Positions 31,139 through 38,995 of a stretch of 40,036 nucleotides of DNA are shown here, one piece after another. The translations under genes and the position numbers were made by a program. Location: NCBI GenBank assembly GCA_030540195.1, contig JAUNWT010000014.1, forward strand, positions 1-40,036, read 5' to 3'. The notes under the pieces were generated by a model. The model worked only from the letters and a program-made list of their open reading frames with translations. It was not told the origin of the DNA and did not search any database. Source of the DNA: Bacillota bacterium. Its GTDB lineage: Bacteria > Bacillota_I > Bacilli_A > Erysipelotrichales > Coprobacillaceae. Position 1 is the first letter of the stretch. The number at the start of each line of letters is the position of its first letter.

Positions 31139-31192
31139 AAAAGAGATTTCTAATTATTTTTCAATAATATAGAAATCCCTTTATTTTTTTTA
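31139..31192 (+). terminator. Bidirectional terminator, orphan gene and SDR gene
   Basis: AAAG-A-GATTTCTA pairs with TAGAAATC-C-CTTT across one mismatch and a long AT loop, followed by TTATTTTTTTT. On the minus strand it begins right after the SDR stop codon. Confidence 0.7.
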
Positions 31193-31951
31193 TTATAAAT
31201 CTACACCATAATCACTGACAACAACTTGTCCTGTAAGTGGTGCAGCATCATCACTTGCTAAGAAAAGTGCTACTTTTGCAACATCTAAAGGACTACAAGG
31301 TTGAAGTGATAAATCACTATGAGCTGACATCGCACCCATCATTTTCATATCCATTGTATCAGGTGTTAATCCTGCTGCCATATCTGTAGTAATACTTCCT
31401 GGACAGATAACATTACATCTAATTTTTTCTTTAGCAAAACGCATTGCTGTATGTTTTGTTACCCCAATAATTGCTGCTTTAGTAGATACATAAACAGCAC
31501 CACCTGCACCATATTGACCAGCTACACTTGAGATATTAACGATAGAAGCTCCACTTTTCATTACTTTTAAAGCTTCTGACATACAATACATTGTTCCTTT
31601 TTGGTTAATATCAATAACTCTATTTAAATCATCATAATCAATTTGATCAATTGCATTTAATCCTTTATCTAAAACACCTGCATTATTAATTAAAATATCT
31701 AATTGACCGAAAGTTTCAACTGTTTTACTTACTAAGTTTTTAACATCATCCACTTTAGAAATATCAGTAGGAACACATAAAACAGTTCCTCCTGCTGCTT
31801 CAATTTCTTTTGCTGCTTCTTCTAAGACTTGTTGACGTCTTGCTGAAATAACCACTTTTGCACCTTCACTAGCAAACAATTTAGCGATTTCTTTACCAAC
31901 GCCAGCATTTCCTCCTGTAATAATTGCCACTTTATTATCCAATTTTCCCAT
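31193..31951 (-). CDS. Short-chain dehydrogenase/reductase (classical SDR)
   Basis: A 252-residue cytosolic oxidoreductase. The cofactor motif TGGNAGVG is at residues 12-19, NNAG near 89, and the catalytic triad is S in NISSVAG with YVSTK. The Arg after beta-2 (SARRQQV) suggests NADP preference. The substrate is unknown; the closest general types are 3-oxoacyl reductases and hydroxysteroid dehydrogenases. GGAGG precedes the ATG by 8 nt. A cre-like palindrome at 31982 overlaps the expected -35 of its promoter, hinting at carbon catabolite control. Confidence 0.9.
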   Translation of the reverse strand: MGKLDNKVAIITGGNAGVGKEIAKLFASEGAKVVISARRQQVLEEAAKEIEAAGGTVLCVPTDISKVDDVKNLVSKTVETFGQLDILINNAGVLDKGLNAIDQIDYDDLNRVIDINQKGTMYCMSEALKVMKSGASIVNISSVAGQYGAGGAVYVSTKAAIIGVTKHTAMRFAKEKIRCNVICPGSITTDMAAGLTPDTMDMKMMGAMSAHSDLSLQPCSPLDVAKVALFLASDDAAPLTGQVVVSDYGVDL

Positions 31952-31981
31952 AAAAAATCCTCCTAAATATATATTACCACA

Positions 31982-31995
31982 TGTAAGCGCTTAAC
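31982..31995. promoter_or_regulatory. cre-like CcpA site upstream of the SDR gene
   Basis: TGTAAGCGCTTAAC matches 12 of 14 positions of the catabolite-responsive element pattern TGWAARCGYTWNCW. It includes the perfect palindrome TAAGCGCTTA. It lies about 30 nt upstream of the SDR start, just upstream of a TAATATA -10-like sequence on the minus strand, where CcpA binding would block RNA polymerase. Confidence 0.55.
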
Positions 31996-32108
31996 TCCAT
32001 CTTTTTCACATCCCAAAATTGTATGTGAGTTTACCATATTTTTACACACTCCTCACACTCTTATATGTTAAAGAATGGGTACTATATAGGTGTCAGGAGG
32101 AGATAGAC

Positions 32109-34088
32109 ATGAAAAAGAAATTATCCGTTATAATCAGTGTAATTTGTATTATCGTTTCCTTAGGTTCTATTTCAGGAACTCTGTATTATGCTAAAAATCA
32201 TAATACATCTTCTATGATGCAACAAGCAGGAGGAACACCTCCTTCAATGCCTAGTCAAGGAGATAATAGTTCTCAAGACAGCAATCAAAGTAATTCTCAA
32301 CAAAATAATGAATCTAATCAACAAGGTTCATCTGAAAATAGTAACCAAAGTACAAATGATCAATCAAATTCACAAAATCAAGATTCAAGTGAACAATCAA
32401 GTGAAAATTCAAATTCACAAGCCCCAACTCAAAATGGGCAAGCACCTAGTGGTATGCCAGGACAAGATTCAAATGGTAACCAACAAGGAGCACCTGGTCA
32501 AAGTGACCAAAATTCAAATAGTAGTCAACCAAGTATGCCTGGACAAAATGAACAAAACAGCAATCAACCAGGTCAAATGAATCAAGATGCGACTTCATCA
32601 AGTCAATCTTTATCAGCATTACAAATCGTGATTATTAGCGTTAGTGCTCTTGTCTTTATGCTTGCTGTTACTTATTTAATTATGAGTAAATTTGGAACTA
32701 AGACACTTGCTGAAACATTCTATGGAGCAAAACCTACAGCTATCTATGCTGTTGTCAATGTTGTAGGAACAATCTTACTTGTTGGTGCACTTGTGTTATC
32801 AAGCAATGCTTTATTATTCAATAACACATCATCAACAAACAATACATCTCAAATAACAACTGAAGGTGTTGTTGATGTTTCTGATAGTCAAGAATTATCA
32901 AATAAAACATTATCAACCACTTCTTCAGATGAATCCGCCATTGTTGTAAACGATGGCGGTTCATTGAATGCAACAGGTTTAACAATTTCTAAATCGGGTG
33001 ATTCTTCAAATACTGAAAACAGTGAATTCTATGGTTTAAACGCTGCTGTCCTTGTTCAAAAAGGAAGTGAAGCAACGATCAAAGATACAACAATTAAAAC
33101 AAATGCTACAGGTGCTAATGCTATTTTCTCTACTGGAGAAAATGCAACAATCAATGTAAGTAATACAAAAATTACCACAACTGGAGATTCATCTCGTGGT
33201 TTAGATGCAACTTATGGTGGAACCATTAACGCTAATAAAGTAACAATCAATACTAGTGGTCAACATTGTGCTGCCGTTGCTACCGATCGTGGTGAAGGAA
33301 CAGTAACTGTTAAAAATTCAACTTTAAATACCAATGGAAAAGGTTCACCTTGTGTTTATTCAACAGGTACAATTTCTGTTTCTAATTCTAAAGGAACGGC
33401 AACTGATTCTTCATGTGCCGTTATTGAAGGTAAAAACAGTATCACTTTAAAGAACACAAAACTTACAAGTTATGGTGTCGGTCGTGTAGATGATGGTATT
33501 GATAATTGTGGTGTCATGATTTATCAAAGTATGTCAGGCGATGCTAGTGAAGGAACAGGAACATTCAGTGCTACTGATTCAACACTTACCATTTCAAAAA
33601 AATCAAAAGTATATGAAACATCTCCAATGTTCTTCATTACGAATACAGATGCAGTGATTAACTTAGAAAATACAAAATTAAATTATGGAAGTAACCAATT
33701 AGTTACTGTTTCTGGTAATGATGGTGAATGGGGGAATCAAGGAAGTAATGGTGGAAATTTAACATTTAATGCAACAAACCAAACATTAAATGGAAATATC
33801 AGTGTTGATAATATTTCTACTGCTTCATTTGTTTTAAAAAGTTCAACTCTTACAAGTACAATCAATAGTGAAAACAACGCTAAAGAAGTTAACTTATCTT
33901 TAGATAGTTCTTCTAAATGGGTCGTTACTGGAGATAGTTATGTTACTACTTTAACTTTAGAAAACAATGATTTATCTTTAATTGAAGATAATGGTTATAC
34001 AATTTATTATGATGCTTCTGCCAATAGTTGGTTAAATGGACAAACTATTACCTTATCTAATGGTGGAACATTAACTCCAATGAAATAG
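32109..34088 (+). CDS. Surface-exposed beta-helix protein with Ser/Asn/Gln-rich linker
   Basis: A 659-residue membrane-anchored surface protein. An N-terminal hydrophobic segment (about 5-27) is followed by about 130 residues rich in Ser/Asn/Gln with recurring SMPGQ/GAPGQ units. Two membrane helices follow (IVIISVSALVFMLAVTYLIM and the segment AIYAVVNVVGTILLVGALVL). The C-terminal ~400 residues repeat short strands such as ATIKDTTIKTNATGANAI and ATINVSNTKITTTGDSS, typical of a right-handed parallel beta-helix like pectate-lyase-fold adhesins or glycan binders. No catalytic site is evident. AGGAGGAGA precedes the ATG at 32109. Confidence 0.8.
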   Translation: MKKKLSVIISVICIIVSLGSISGTLYYAKNHNTSSMMQQAGGTPPSMPSQGDNSSQDSNQSNSQQNNESNQQGSSENSNQSTNDQSNSQNQDSSEQSSENSNSQAPTQNGQAPSGMPGQDSNGNQQGAPGQSDQNSNSSQPSMPGQNEQNSNQPGQMNQDATSSSQSLSALQIVIISVSALVFMLAVTYLIMSKFGTKTLAETFYGAKPTAIYAVVNVVGTILLVGALVLSSNALLFNNTSSTNNTSQITTEGVVDVSDSQELSNKTLSTTSSDESAIVVNDGGSLNATGLTISKSGDSSNTENSEFYGLNAAVLVQKGSEATIKDTTIKTNATGANAIFSTGENATINVSNTKITTTGDSSRGLDATYGGTINANKVTINTSGQHCAAVATDRGEGTVTVKNSTLNTNGKGSPCVYSTGTISVSNSKGTATDSSCAVIEGKNSITLKNTKLTSYGVGRVDDGIDNCGVMIYQSMSGDASEGTGTFSATDSTLTISKKSKVYETSPMFFITNTDAVINLENTKLNYGSNQLVTVSGNDGEWGNQGSNGGNLTFNATNQTLNGNISVDNISTASFVLKSSTLTSTINSENNAKEVNLSLDSSSKWVVTGDSYVTTLTLENNDLSLIEDNGYTIYYDASANSWLNGQTITLSNGGTLTPMK

Positions 34089-34095
34089 ATACAAG

Positions 34096-34120
34096 ACAGC
34101 ACAAAATGTGCTGTTTTTTT
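34096..34120 (+). terminator. Terminator after the beta-helix gene
   Basis: ACAGCACA (34096-34103) pairs with TGTGCTGT (34107-34114) over AAA and runs into seven T. Confidence 0.88.
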
Positions 34121-34161
34121 ATTCCATAAGTTTTACTTATTAAATACCGTTGTAAATCAAA

Positions 34162-34189
34162 TTGATTGAAGAAATTCAATAAGTATAAT
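34162..34189 (+). promoter_or_regulatory. Promoter of the cyclophilin-like/cupin/SDR operon
   Basis: TTGATT (34162-34167), a 16-bp spacer and TATAAT (34184-34189) sit about 24 nt before the first gene. A short dyad TTGAA-GAAA-TTCAA lies within the spacer and may be an operator. Confidence 0.6.
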
Positions 34190-34213
34190 TTATAACATAA
34201 AGGAGGCAAGAGA

Positions 34214-34570
34214 ATGAACATCAAAATAAATAATATCAATTATAACGTTGAATTAGATCATAATCTAACCACAAATGATATCTTAAAGAACTTACCTTTA
34301 AAGTTACATCTTTCAAGATATGCAAATCATGAATATTATAGTGGATTGCCTTTTAAACCTAACTTTGATAAAACAAGAACCTCAAAAATCAAAGCAGGTC
34401 ATCTTTATTATTGGGACGGTTGGAATGCCTTTGTTATCAACTATGAAGACTATGATATTACACCTTATAAAGTTGTTCATATTGGAAAAATCTTAGATAC
34501 AAATATCATTGATATCTTAAAGAATTCAAATGATGGAATAACAATAGAAGTAACAAATAATACTTTATAG
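34214..34570 (+). CDS. Cyclophilin-like fold protein
   Basis: A 118-residue protein of the cyclophilin-like family. The stretch LPLKLHLSRYANHEYYSGLPFKPN, followed by IKAGHLYYWDGWNAFVINYEDY and VVHIGKI, matches the group's typical phrasing. The fold resembles cyclophilin but peptidyl-prolyl isomerase activity has generally not been shown. AAGGAGG lies upstream of the ATG. A cupin and an SDR follow with 14- and 19-nt gaps, a combination often met in small oxidoreductase operons of gut Bacillota. Confidence 0.8.
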   Translation: MNIKINNINYNVELDHNLTTNDILKNLPLKLHLSRYANHEYYSGLPFKPNFDKTRTSKIKAGHLYYWDGWNAFVINYEDYDITPYKVVHIGKILDTNIIDILKNSNDGITIEVTNNTL

Positions 34571-34584
34571 AAAGGATCAAAAAA

Positions 34585-35010
34585 ATGAACGAAGAAAAAT
34601 TTATACAACAAAATATCTTTGGAAAAGGGGAAATAAGTGAAGAATTTTCTAAATATTTTATAGGTACATTCTATTTAAATCCTCTTACCAATAAAGAAGA
34701 ATCACCGATATCACTTGCCAATGTAACATTTGAACCAGGATGTAGAAATAATTGGCATATTCACCATGCTAAAAGTGGTGGTGGACAAATTTTACTATGT
34801 ACTGCAGGGTATGGATGGTATCAAGAAGAAGGAAAAGAAGCGATTAGTCTAGAACCTGGTAAGGTGATTGTTATACCTGCCAATGTAAAACATTGGCATG
34901 GAGCCAAAAAAGATTCTTGGTTTTCACATATCTCTATTGAAGTACCTGGAGAAGATACTTCTAATGAATGGTGTGAAAGCGTTAATGATGAAATCTATCT
35001 AAATTTATAA
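34585..35010 (+). CDS. Cupin domain protein
   Basis: A 141-residue single cupin. Metal-site motif 1 is WHIHHAKSGGGQILL (His pair and Gln); motif 2 is PGKVIVIPANVKHWHGA (terminal His). Cupins of this type often accompany carboxymuconolactone decarboxylase-like proteins and bind or isomerise small ring compounds; the substrate is unknown. It is translated from GAAAGGATC and belongs to the operon with the cyclophilin-like and SDR genes. Confidence 0.87.
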   Translation: MNEEKFIQQNIFGKGEISEEFSKYFIGTFYLNPLTNKEESPISLANVTFEPGCRNNWHIHHAKSGGGQILLCTAGYGWYQEEGKEAISLEPGKVIVIPANVKHWHGAKKDSWFSHISIEVPGEDTSNEWCESVNDEIYLNL

Positions 35011-35029
35011 AATCAAGGAGGAAATATAA

Positions 35030-35830
35030 ATGGGATTTTTAACAGGTAAAACAGCAATTATTACAGGAGCAGGACGTGCTGTCTTAGAAGATGGAAGCTG
35101 TGGTTCCATTGGTTATGGAATTGCGACAGCTTATGCGAAAGAAAGAGCTAATCTTGTTATTACAGGACGTAATGTTAAAAAATTAGAAGCTGCTAAAGAA
35201 GAATTAGAAAGATTATATGGTATCAAAGTTTTAACAGTTCAAGCTGATGTCAATGCTGGTGCTGATAATGAAGCCGTCGTCAACAATGTTGTTAAACAAG
35301 CAATGGATACTTATGGAAGAATCGATGTTTTGATCAATAATGCGCAAGCATCTGCATCAGGGGTAACATTAGCTGAGCATACAACAGAACAATTTGATCT
35401 AGCAATGTATTCAGGATTATATGCAGCCTTCTATTATATGAAAGCATGTTATCCATATTTAAAAGAAACAAAAGGATCAGTTGTTAACTTTGCTTCAGGT
35501 GCCGGATTATTTGGAAACTATGGACAATGTTCATATGCAGCAGCCAAAGAAGGAATCCGTGGCTTAACACGTGTAGCTGCTAATGAATGGGCAAAAGATG
35601 GAATCAATGTCAACGTGGTATGTCCTTTAGCTTGGACAGCACAATTAGAACAATTTGAAAAAGCATATCCAGAAGCCTTCAAAGCAAATGTTAAAACACC
35701 ACCAATGGGACATTTTGGAAATAATGAATTAGAAATTGGACGTGTCTGTGTCCAACTTGCAAATCCTGATTTCAAATATATGACAGGAGAAACACTTACA
35801 TTAGAAGGTGGACTTGGTTTAAGACCTTAA
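35030..35830 (+). CDS. SDR family oxidoreductase (operon with cupin)
   Basis: A 266-residue SDR. The glycine-rich motif is TGAGRA with an insertion before GSIGYGIA. The NNAG motif reads NNAQ, the catalytic site has FASGAG and YAAAK, and GRN after beta-2 favours NADP. The enlarged nucleotide-binding loop and NNAQ are unusual but shared by some SDRs near cupins. AAGGAGG precedes the ATG. It is the last gene of the three-gene operon beginning at 34214. Confidence 0.88.
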   Translation: MGFLTGKTAIITGAGRAVLEDGSCGSIGYGIATAYAKERANLVITGRNVKKLEAAKEELERLYGIKVLTVQADVNAGADNEAVVNNVVKQAMDTYGRIDVLINNAQASASGVTLAEHTTEQFDLAMYSGLYAAFYYMKACYPYLKETKGSVVNFASGAGLFGNYGQCSYAAAKEGIRGLTRVAANEWAKDGINVNVVCPLAWTAQLEQFEKAYPEAFKANVKTPPMGHFGNNELEIGRVCVQLANPDFKYMTGETLTLEGGLGLRP

Positions 35831-35903
35831 TTTAAATATTATTGACTAATGAATATCGATTAAAGATATGGTAAAATAATCTAAATAAAGGAGGAGCTTG
35901 AAT

Positions 35904-36128
35904 ATGAATAAAATGAGTATTAATGATTTTCCTAGTTTAGATGGAGTATCACTTATTCCAACAAAGACATTAAAATTAATGATTGATATTTATAATCAAG
36001 AAGTTGAAAAAGAAAGTATTCAATATGAAGATAAAGTAAAATATAAAGCTTCACTTGTAAAGGAAGGAAAATCTAAAGCTTATAATGAAGATGAATTTCT
36101 TGAATTATTAGAAAAAGAAGGCTTATAG
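35904..36128 (+). CDS. Putative antitoxin of a type II toxin-antitoxin pair
   Basis: A 74-residue acidic protein (MNKMSINDFPSLDGVSLI to EDEFLELLEKEGL) that I cannot place in a named family. Its size, charge and position, one base before a small basic protein, suggest an antitoxin. AAAGGAGGAG lies upstream. ATG 35904 is favoured over an in-frame TTG at 35898 because of spacing. The helical C-terminal part could be the toxin-binding tail. It is also possible that the pair is unrelated to toxin-antitoxin function. Confidence 0.5.
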   Translation: MNKMSINDFPSLDGVSLIPTKTLKLMIDIYNQEVEKESIQYEDKVKYKASLVKEGKSKAYNEDEFLELLEKEGL

Positions 36129-36129
36129 C

Positions 36130-36408
36130 TTGAAAGTCTTAGTTGATCAAAGTGTTTTCTTATTTTTAAAAGAAAATAAAATATCTATTTCTAAAGAAAT
36201 AAAAGAAATAATTTCTTCTTTAAAGAATTTTCTTAAAATGTACCCAAGAATTGCAAATGATGATTCTATTCGCCATTTCTTCATAAAAAATATAGAATTT
36301 GGCTATATGATTGATGAAGATAAAATTATTATCGCTGACTGTAAATTCACTAAGTCAAATAAAACACTGAAAATTAAAAGATATTTAAATAAGCTAACAA
36401 ATCGTTAG
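36130..36408 (+). CDS. Putative RelE/ParE-like toxin
   Basis: A 92-residue Lys-rich protein starting at TTG 36130, one base after the preceding stop, with AAGAAGG about 9 nt upstream. The alternation of helices (KEIKEIISSLKNFLKMYP) and strands (FGYMIDEDKIIIADCKF) is compatible with the small RelE/ParE ribonuclease fold. No certain catalytic residue can be pointed out. Its stop codon lies inside the terminator shared with the convergent NTF2-like gene. Confidence 0.45.
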   Translation: MKVLVDQSVFLFLKENKISISKEIKEIISSLKNFLKMYPRIANDDSIRHFFIKNIEFGYMIDEDKIIIADCKFTKSNKTLKIKRYLNKLTNR

Positions 36409-36414
36409 CTTATT
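36391..36414 (+). terminator. Bidirectional terminator between the toxin-like and NTF2-like genes
   Basis: AAGCTAAC (36391-36398) pairs with GTTAGCTT (36404-36411) over AAATC. The stop codon of the plus-strand gene is in the 3' arm and that of the minus-strand gene is next to it. Confidence 0.75.
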
Positions 36415-36790
36415 ATTTTGAATAATGAATATGCATCAATTTCCATTGATTATTTTCTTTAATGACGATTTGTGTTTCTAAACCTTGGATACCATAAGGT
36501 TCATGTGTATCTCTGCGAATACATTCTGTATGATATCTAAAAACAACGATTGCTTTATTTTCATCAATCATACGAATATCAATCTTTTCAACCACTAGAT
36601 CAATTGATTCATAATGACTTTGAATTCCACCAATTAAAAAATCTTGATAAATAGCATCCGTACCATTGAACTGATTAGCAAGGGAAATCAAAATATTTTC
36701 TTTTGATGACCATAATGCTTTAAATTCTTTTTCATTTTGAGTGTGTACAGCTTTTGCATAGTTATAAACGAGTTGTTTGATTTCTTCCAT
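36413..36790 (-). CDS. NTF2-like/SnoaL-like domain protein
   Basis: A 125-residue cone-shaped NTF2-like protein. It begins with the helix EEIKQLVYNYAKAVHTQNEKEFKALW and ends with strands ETQIVIKENNQWKLMHIHYSK, the typical SnoaL/DUF4440 ending. The fold serves isomerases, dehydratases and ligand binders, so no reaction can be assigned. AAAGGAG lies 6 nt before the ATG. It is divergent from the PTS gene. Confidence 0.78.
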   Translation of the reverse strand: MEEIKQLVYNYAKAVHTQNEKEFKALWSSKENILISLANQFNGTDAIYQDFLIGGIQSHYESIDLVVEKIDIRMIDENKAIVVFRYHTECIRRDTHEPYGIQGLETQIVIKENNQWKLMHIHYSK

Positions 36791-36810
36791 AGTTTTCTCC
36801 TTTAATAAAT

Positions 36811-36889
36811 TTGTACATGTTTCTAGTTTTATGATACACTAAATGCGATAAATTGTGTGTTTTAAGTATAGATTTCTATACTTTTTTTA
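36811..36889 (+). promoter_or_regulatory. PTS gene promoter and antiterminator-controlled leader
   Basis: TTGTAC and GATACA hexamers with a 16-bp spacer (36811-36838) are followed by a leader of about 45 nt. It ends in the terminator AAGTATAG-ATTT-CTATACTT plus T run (36864-36889), 16 nt before the gene. The downstream PRD antiterminator should bind a ribonucleic antiterminator hairpin overlapping the terminator's 5' arm. The candidate stretch is about 36846-36874, though its match to known RAT sequences is weak by eye. Confidence 0.65.
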
Positions 36890-36904
36890 TAGAGGGGAAA
36901 GAAT

Positions 36905-38986
36905 ATGAGAAAAAGAATCTTTGGTGTCTTACAAAGAATAGGTCGTAGTTTTATGTTACCTATTGCTGTTTTACCCATTGCTGGTTTATTTTTAGGAATT
37001 GGAAGTTCTTTAACGAATGAAGCAACAATTGCTTCACTAGGGATGGAAAGTATTTTAGGTAGTGGGACTGTTTTAAATGAAATATTGACATTATTAATGG
37101 CTGTTGGACAAACTATTTTTGATAATTTACCATTAATTTTTGCGGCCTCTGTGGCTTTAGGTATGGCCAAAAAATCAAAAGAAGTTGCTGTACTTTCATC
37201 TATTATTGCATTTTTTGTCATGCATTCGACAATTCATAGTTTGCTTACTTTTAATGGTGTTATTGTAGGAAATAAAATTGTTGTTGATGTGGTAGAAGGA
37301 ACACTGACAAATGTTTGTGGTCAAGTTTCCTTACAAATGGGAGTTTTTGGCGGAATTATCGTTGGTTTAGGTGTGAGTTATTTACATAATCGTTTCTATC
37401 AAATTCAACTTCCTGATTTTTTATCTTTCTTTGAAGGAGAAAGATTTGTTCCAATTATTTCGACCATTGTTTATATATTTATTGGTTTTTTAATGTTTCA
37501 TATTTGGCCAAGTATTCAATCAGGTATCTTTAAGTTTGGACAATTGATAGCGAGTAGTGGTTATGGTGGAACCTTTGTTTATGGAATCGTTAAAAGAGCA
37601 CTGGTCCCTTTTGGCTTACATCATGTTTTCTATATGCCTTTTTATCAAACAGCTATTGGCGGATCAATGGAAGTCAATGGAGTCTTAGTTAATGGTGCTC
37701 AAAATATTTTCTTCGCTCAATTAGCTGATCCAAATCTAAAACATTTCAGTGTAGAAGCAACAAAATATTTCTCAGGTGAATTTATGATTATGATGTTTGG
37801 TTTACCAGGAGCTGCTTTAGCGATGTATCAATGTGCTAAAGATGAATCAAAGAAAGTGGTAAGAAGTCTCTTTTTATCAGCTACTCTTACCAGTATTTTA
37901 ACAGGGATTACTGAACCGATTGAATTTGCTTTTATCTTTGTTGCGCCTATGTTATTTGTAGTTGATGTCTTTTTAGCGGGAACTGCCTTTGTTTTAGCAC
38001 AGGCTTTAAGAGTAACAATTGGTTTTACTTTTTCTTGTGGTTTAATTGATTTTCTTGTTTTTGGGGTATTACAAGGTAATAGTAAGACTCATTGGATTTT
38101 TATTGTGGTCTTTGGTCTTGTTTATTTCTTCTTATATTATTTTTCATTCCGTTTTTTAATTAAGAAATTTGATTTAAAAACACCAGGAAGAGAAGATGAT
38201 AATAAATTAACGATTTTTAATAAAAAGAAAATGGATTATTCTTTTGATCAATCTTTAATTGATCCTCAAGTACAAATGATTCTTAAAGGATTAGGGGGAC
38301 GTCATAATTTTACAGATCTAGATTGTTGTATTACACGATTACGTGCAACCTTACAAGAACCTGAATTAGTAAGTGAAGCTTCTTTAAAACAAGCCGGTGC
38401 TGCTGCAGTTTTATTACAAGGAAATGCGATTCAAATTATTTTTGGTCCTAAAGCATCTTCTTTAAAAACAAAGATCGATGATTATCTTGAAAATGTTCCT
38501 GAAGCTTATGATGAAGAAAAAACAATCGTTTACCATACCACAAATTTAGAAATTGGAAATATTGTTGATGGCGATGTTTTACCAATTGAAGATTGTAGTG
38601 ATGATATCTTTGCGCATAAACTTTTAGGGGATGGTTTAATGATTCGTCCGCTTCATGGTTTAGTGGTTGCTCCTTGTGATGGAACCATTTCAATGATTTA
38701 TCCTACAAAACATGCAATAGGTATTGAATTGGATAATGGGATGGAATTATTGATTCATTTTGGTATTAATACGGTAAAATTAAATGGACAAGGGTTCGAA
38801 CTTCTTGTTAAAATGAATCAAAAGGTTAAAAAAGGGGACTTGTTATGGAATGCTGATTTGCATTACATTAAAGAAAATGCAGTTGATGATTGTCTTTTAA
38901 TGATCATAACCAAAGGACAAGGATCTCTTGAAAAGATTTATGGAAATAAAAAAAGTGGCGAAACAGTTTTAAAAATAAGAAAGTAG
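36905..38986 (+). CDS. PTS transporter subunit EIICBA, glucose/maltose type
   Basis: A 693-residue fused sugar phosphotransferase. The EIIC membrane domain (about 1-420) shows RSFMLPIAVLPIAGLFLGIG, PFGLHHVFYMPFY and ITEPIEFAF. EIIB (about 455-530) has DLDCCITRLR with phosphocysteine C475. EIIA (about 560-690) has LLIHFGINTVKLNG with phosphohistidine H618. Phosphate passes from HPr to EIIA, EIIB and then the sugar during uptake. The domain order CBA matches PtsG-type glucose transporters, but maltose, trehalose or N-acetylglucosamine cannot be excluded. Its regulator is the next gene. Confidence 0.92.
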   Translation: MRKRIFGVLQRIGRSFMLPIAVLPIAGLFLGIGSSLTNEATIASLGMESILGSGTVLNEILTLLMAVGQTIFDNLPLIFAASVALGMAKKSKEVAVLSSIIAFFVMHSTIHSLLTFNGVIVGNKIVVDVVEGTLTNVCGQVSLQMGVFGGIIVGLGVSYLHNRFYQIQLPDFLSFFEGERFVPIISTIVYIFIGFLMFHIWPSIQSGIFKFGQLIASSGYGGTFVYGIVKRALVPFGLHHVFYMPFYQTAIGGSMEVNGVLVNGAQNIFFAQLADPNLKHFSVEATKYFSGEFMIMMFGLPGAALAMYQCAKDESKKVVRSLFLSATLTSILTGITEPIEFAFIFVAPMLFVVDVFLAGTAFVLAQALRVTIGFTFSCGLIDFLVFGVLQGNSKTHWIFIVVFGLVYFFLYYFSFRFLIKKFDLKTPGREDDNKLTIFNKKKMDYSFDQSLIDPQVQMILKGLGGRHNFTDLDCCITRLRATLQEPELVSEASLKQAGAAAVLLQGNAIQIIFGPKASSLKTKIDDYLENVPEAYDEEKTIVYHTTNLEIGNIVDGDVLPIEDCSDDIFAHKLLGDGLMIRPLHGLVVAPCDGTISMIYPTKHAIGIELDNGMELLIHFGINTVKLNGQGFELLVKMNQKVKKGDLLWNADLHYIKENAVDDCLLMIITKGQGSLEKIYGNKKSGETVLKIRK

Positions 38987-38995
38987 GTGAACAAA

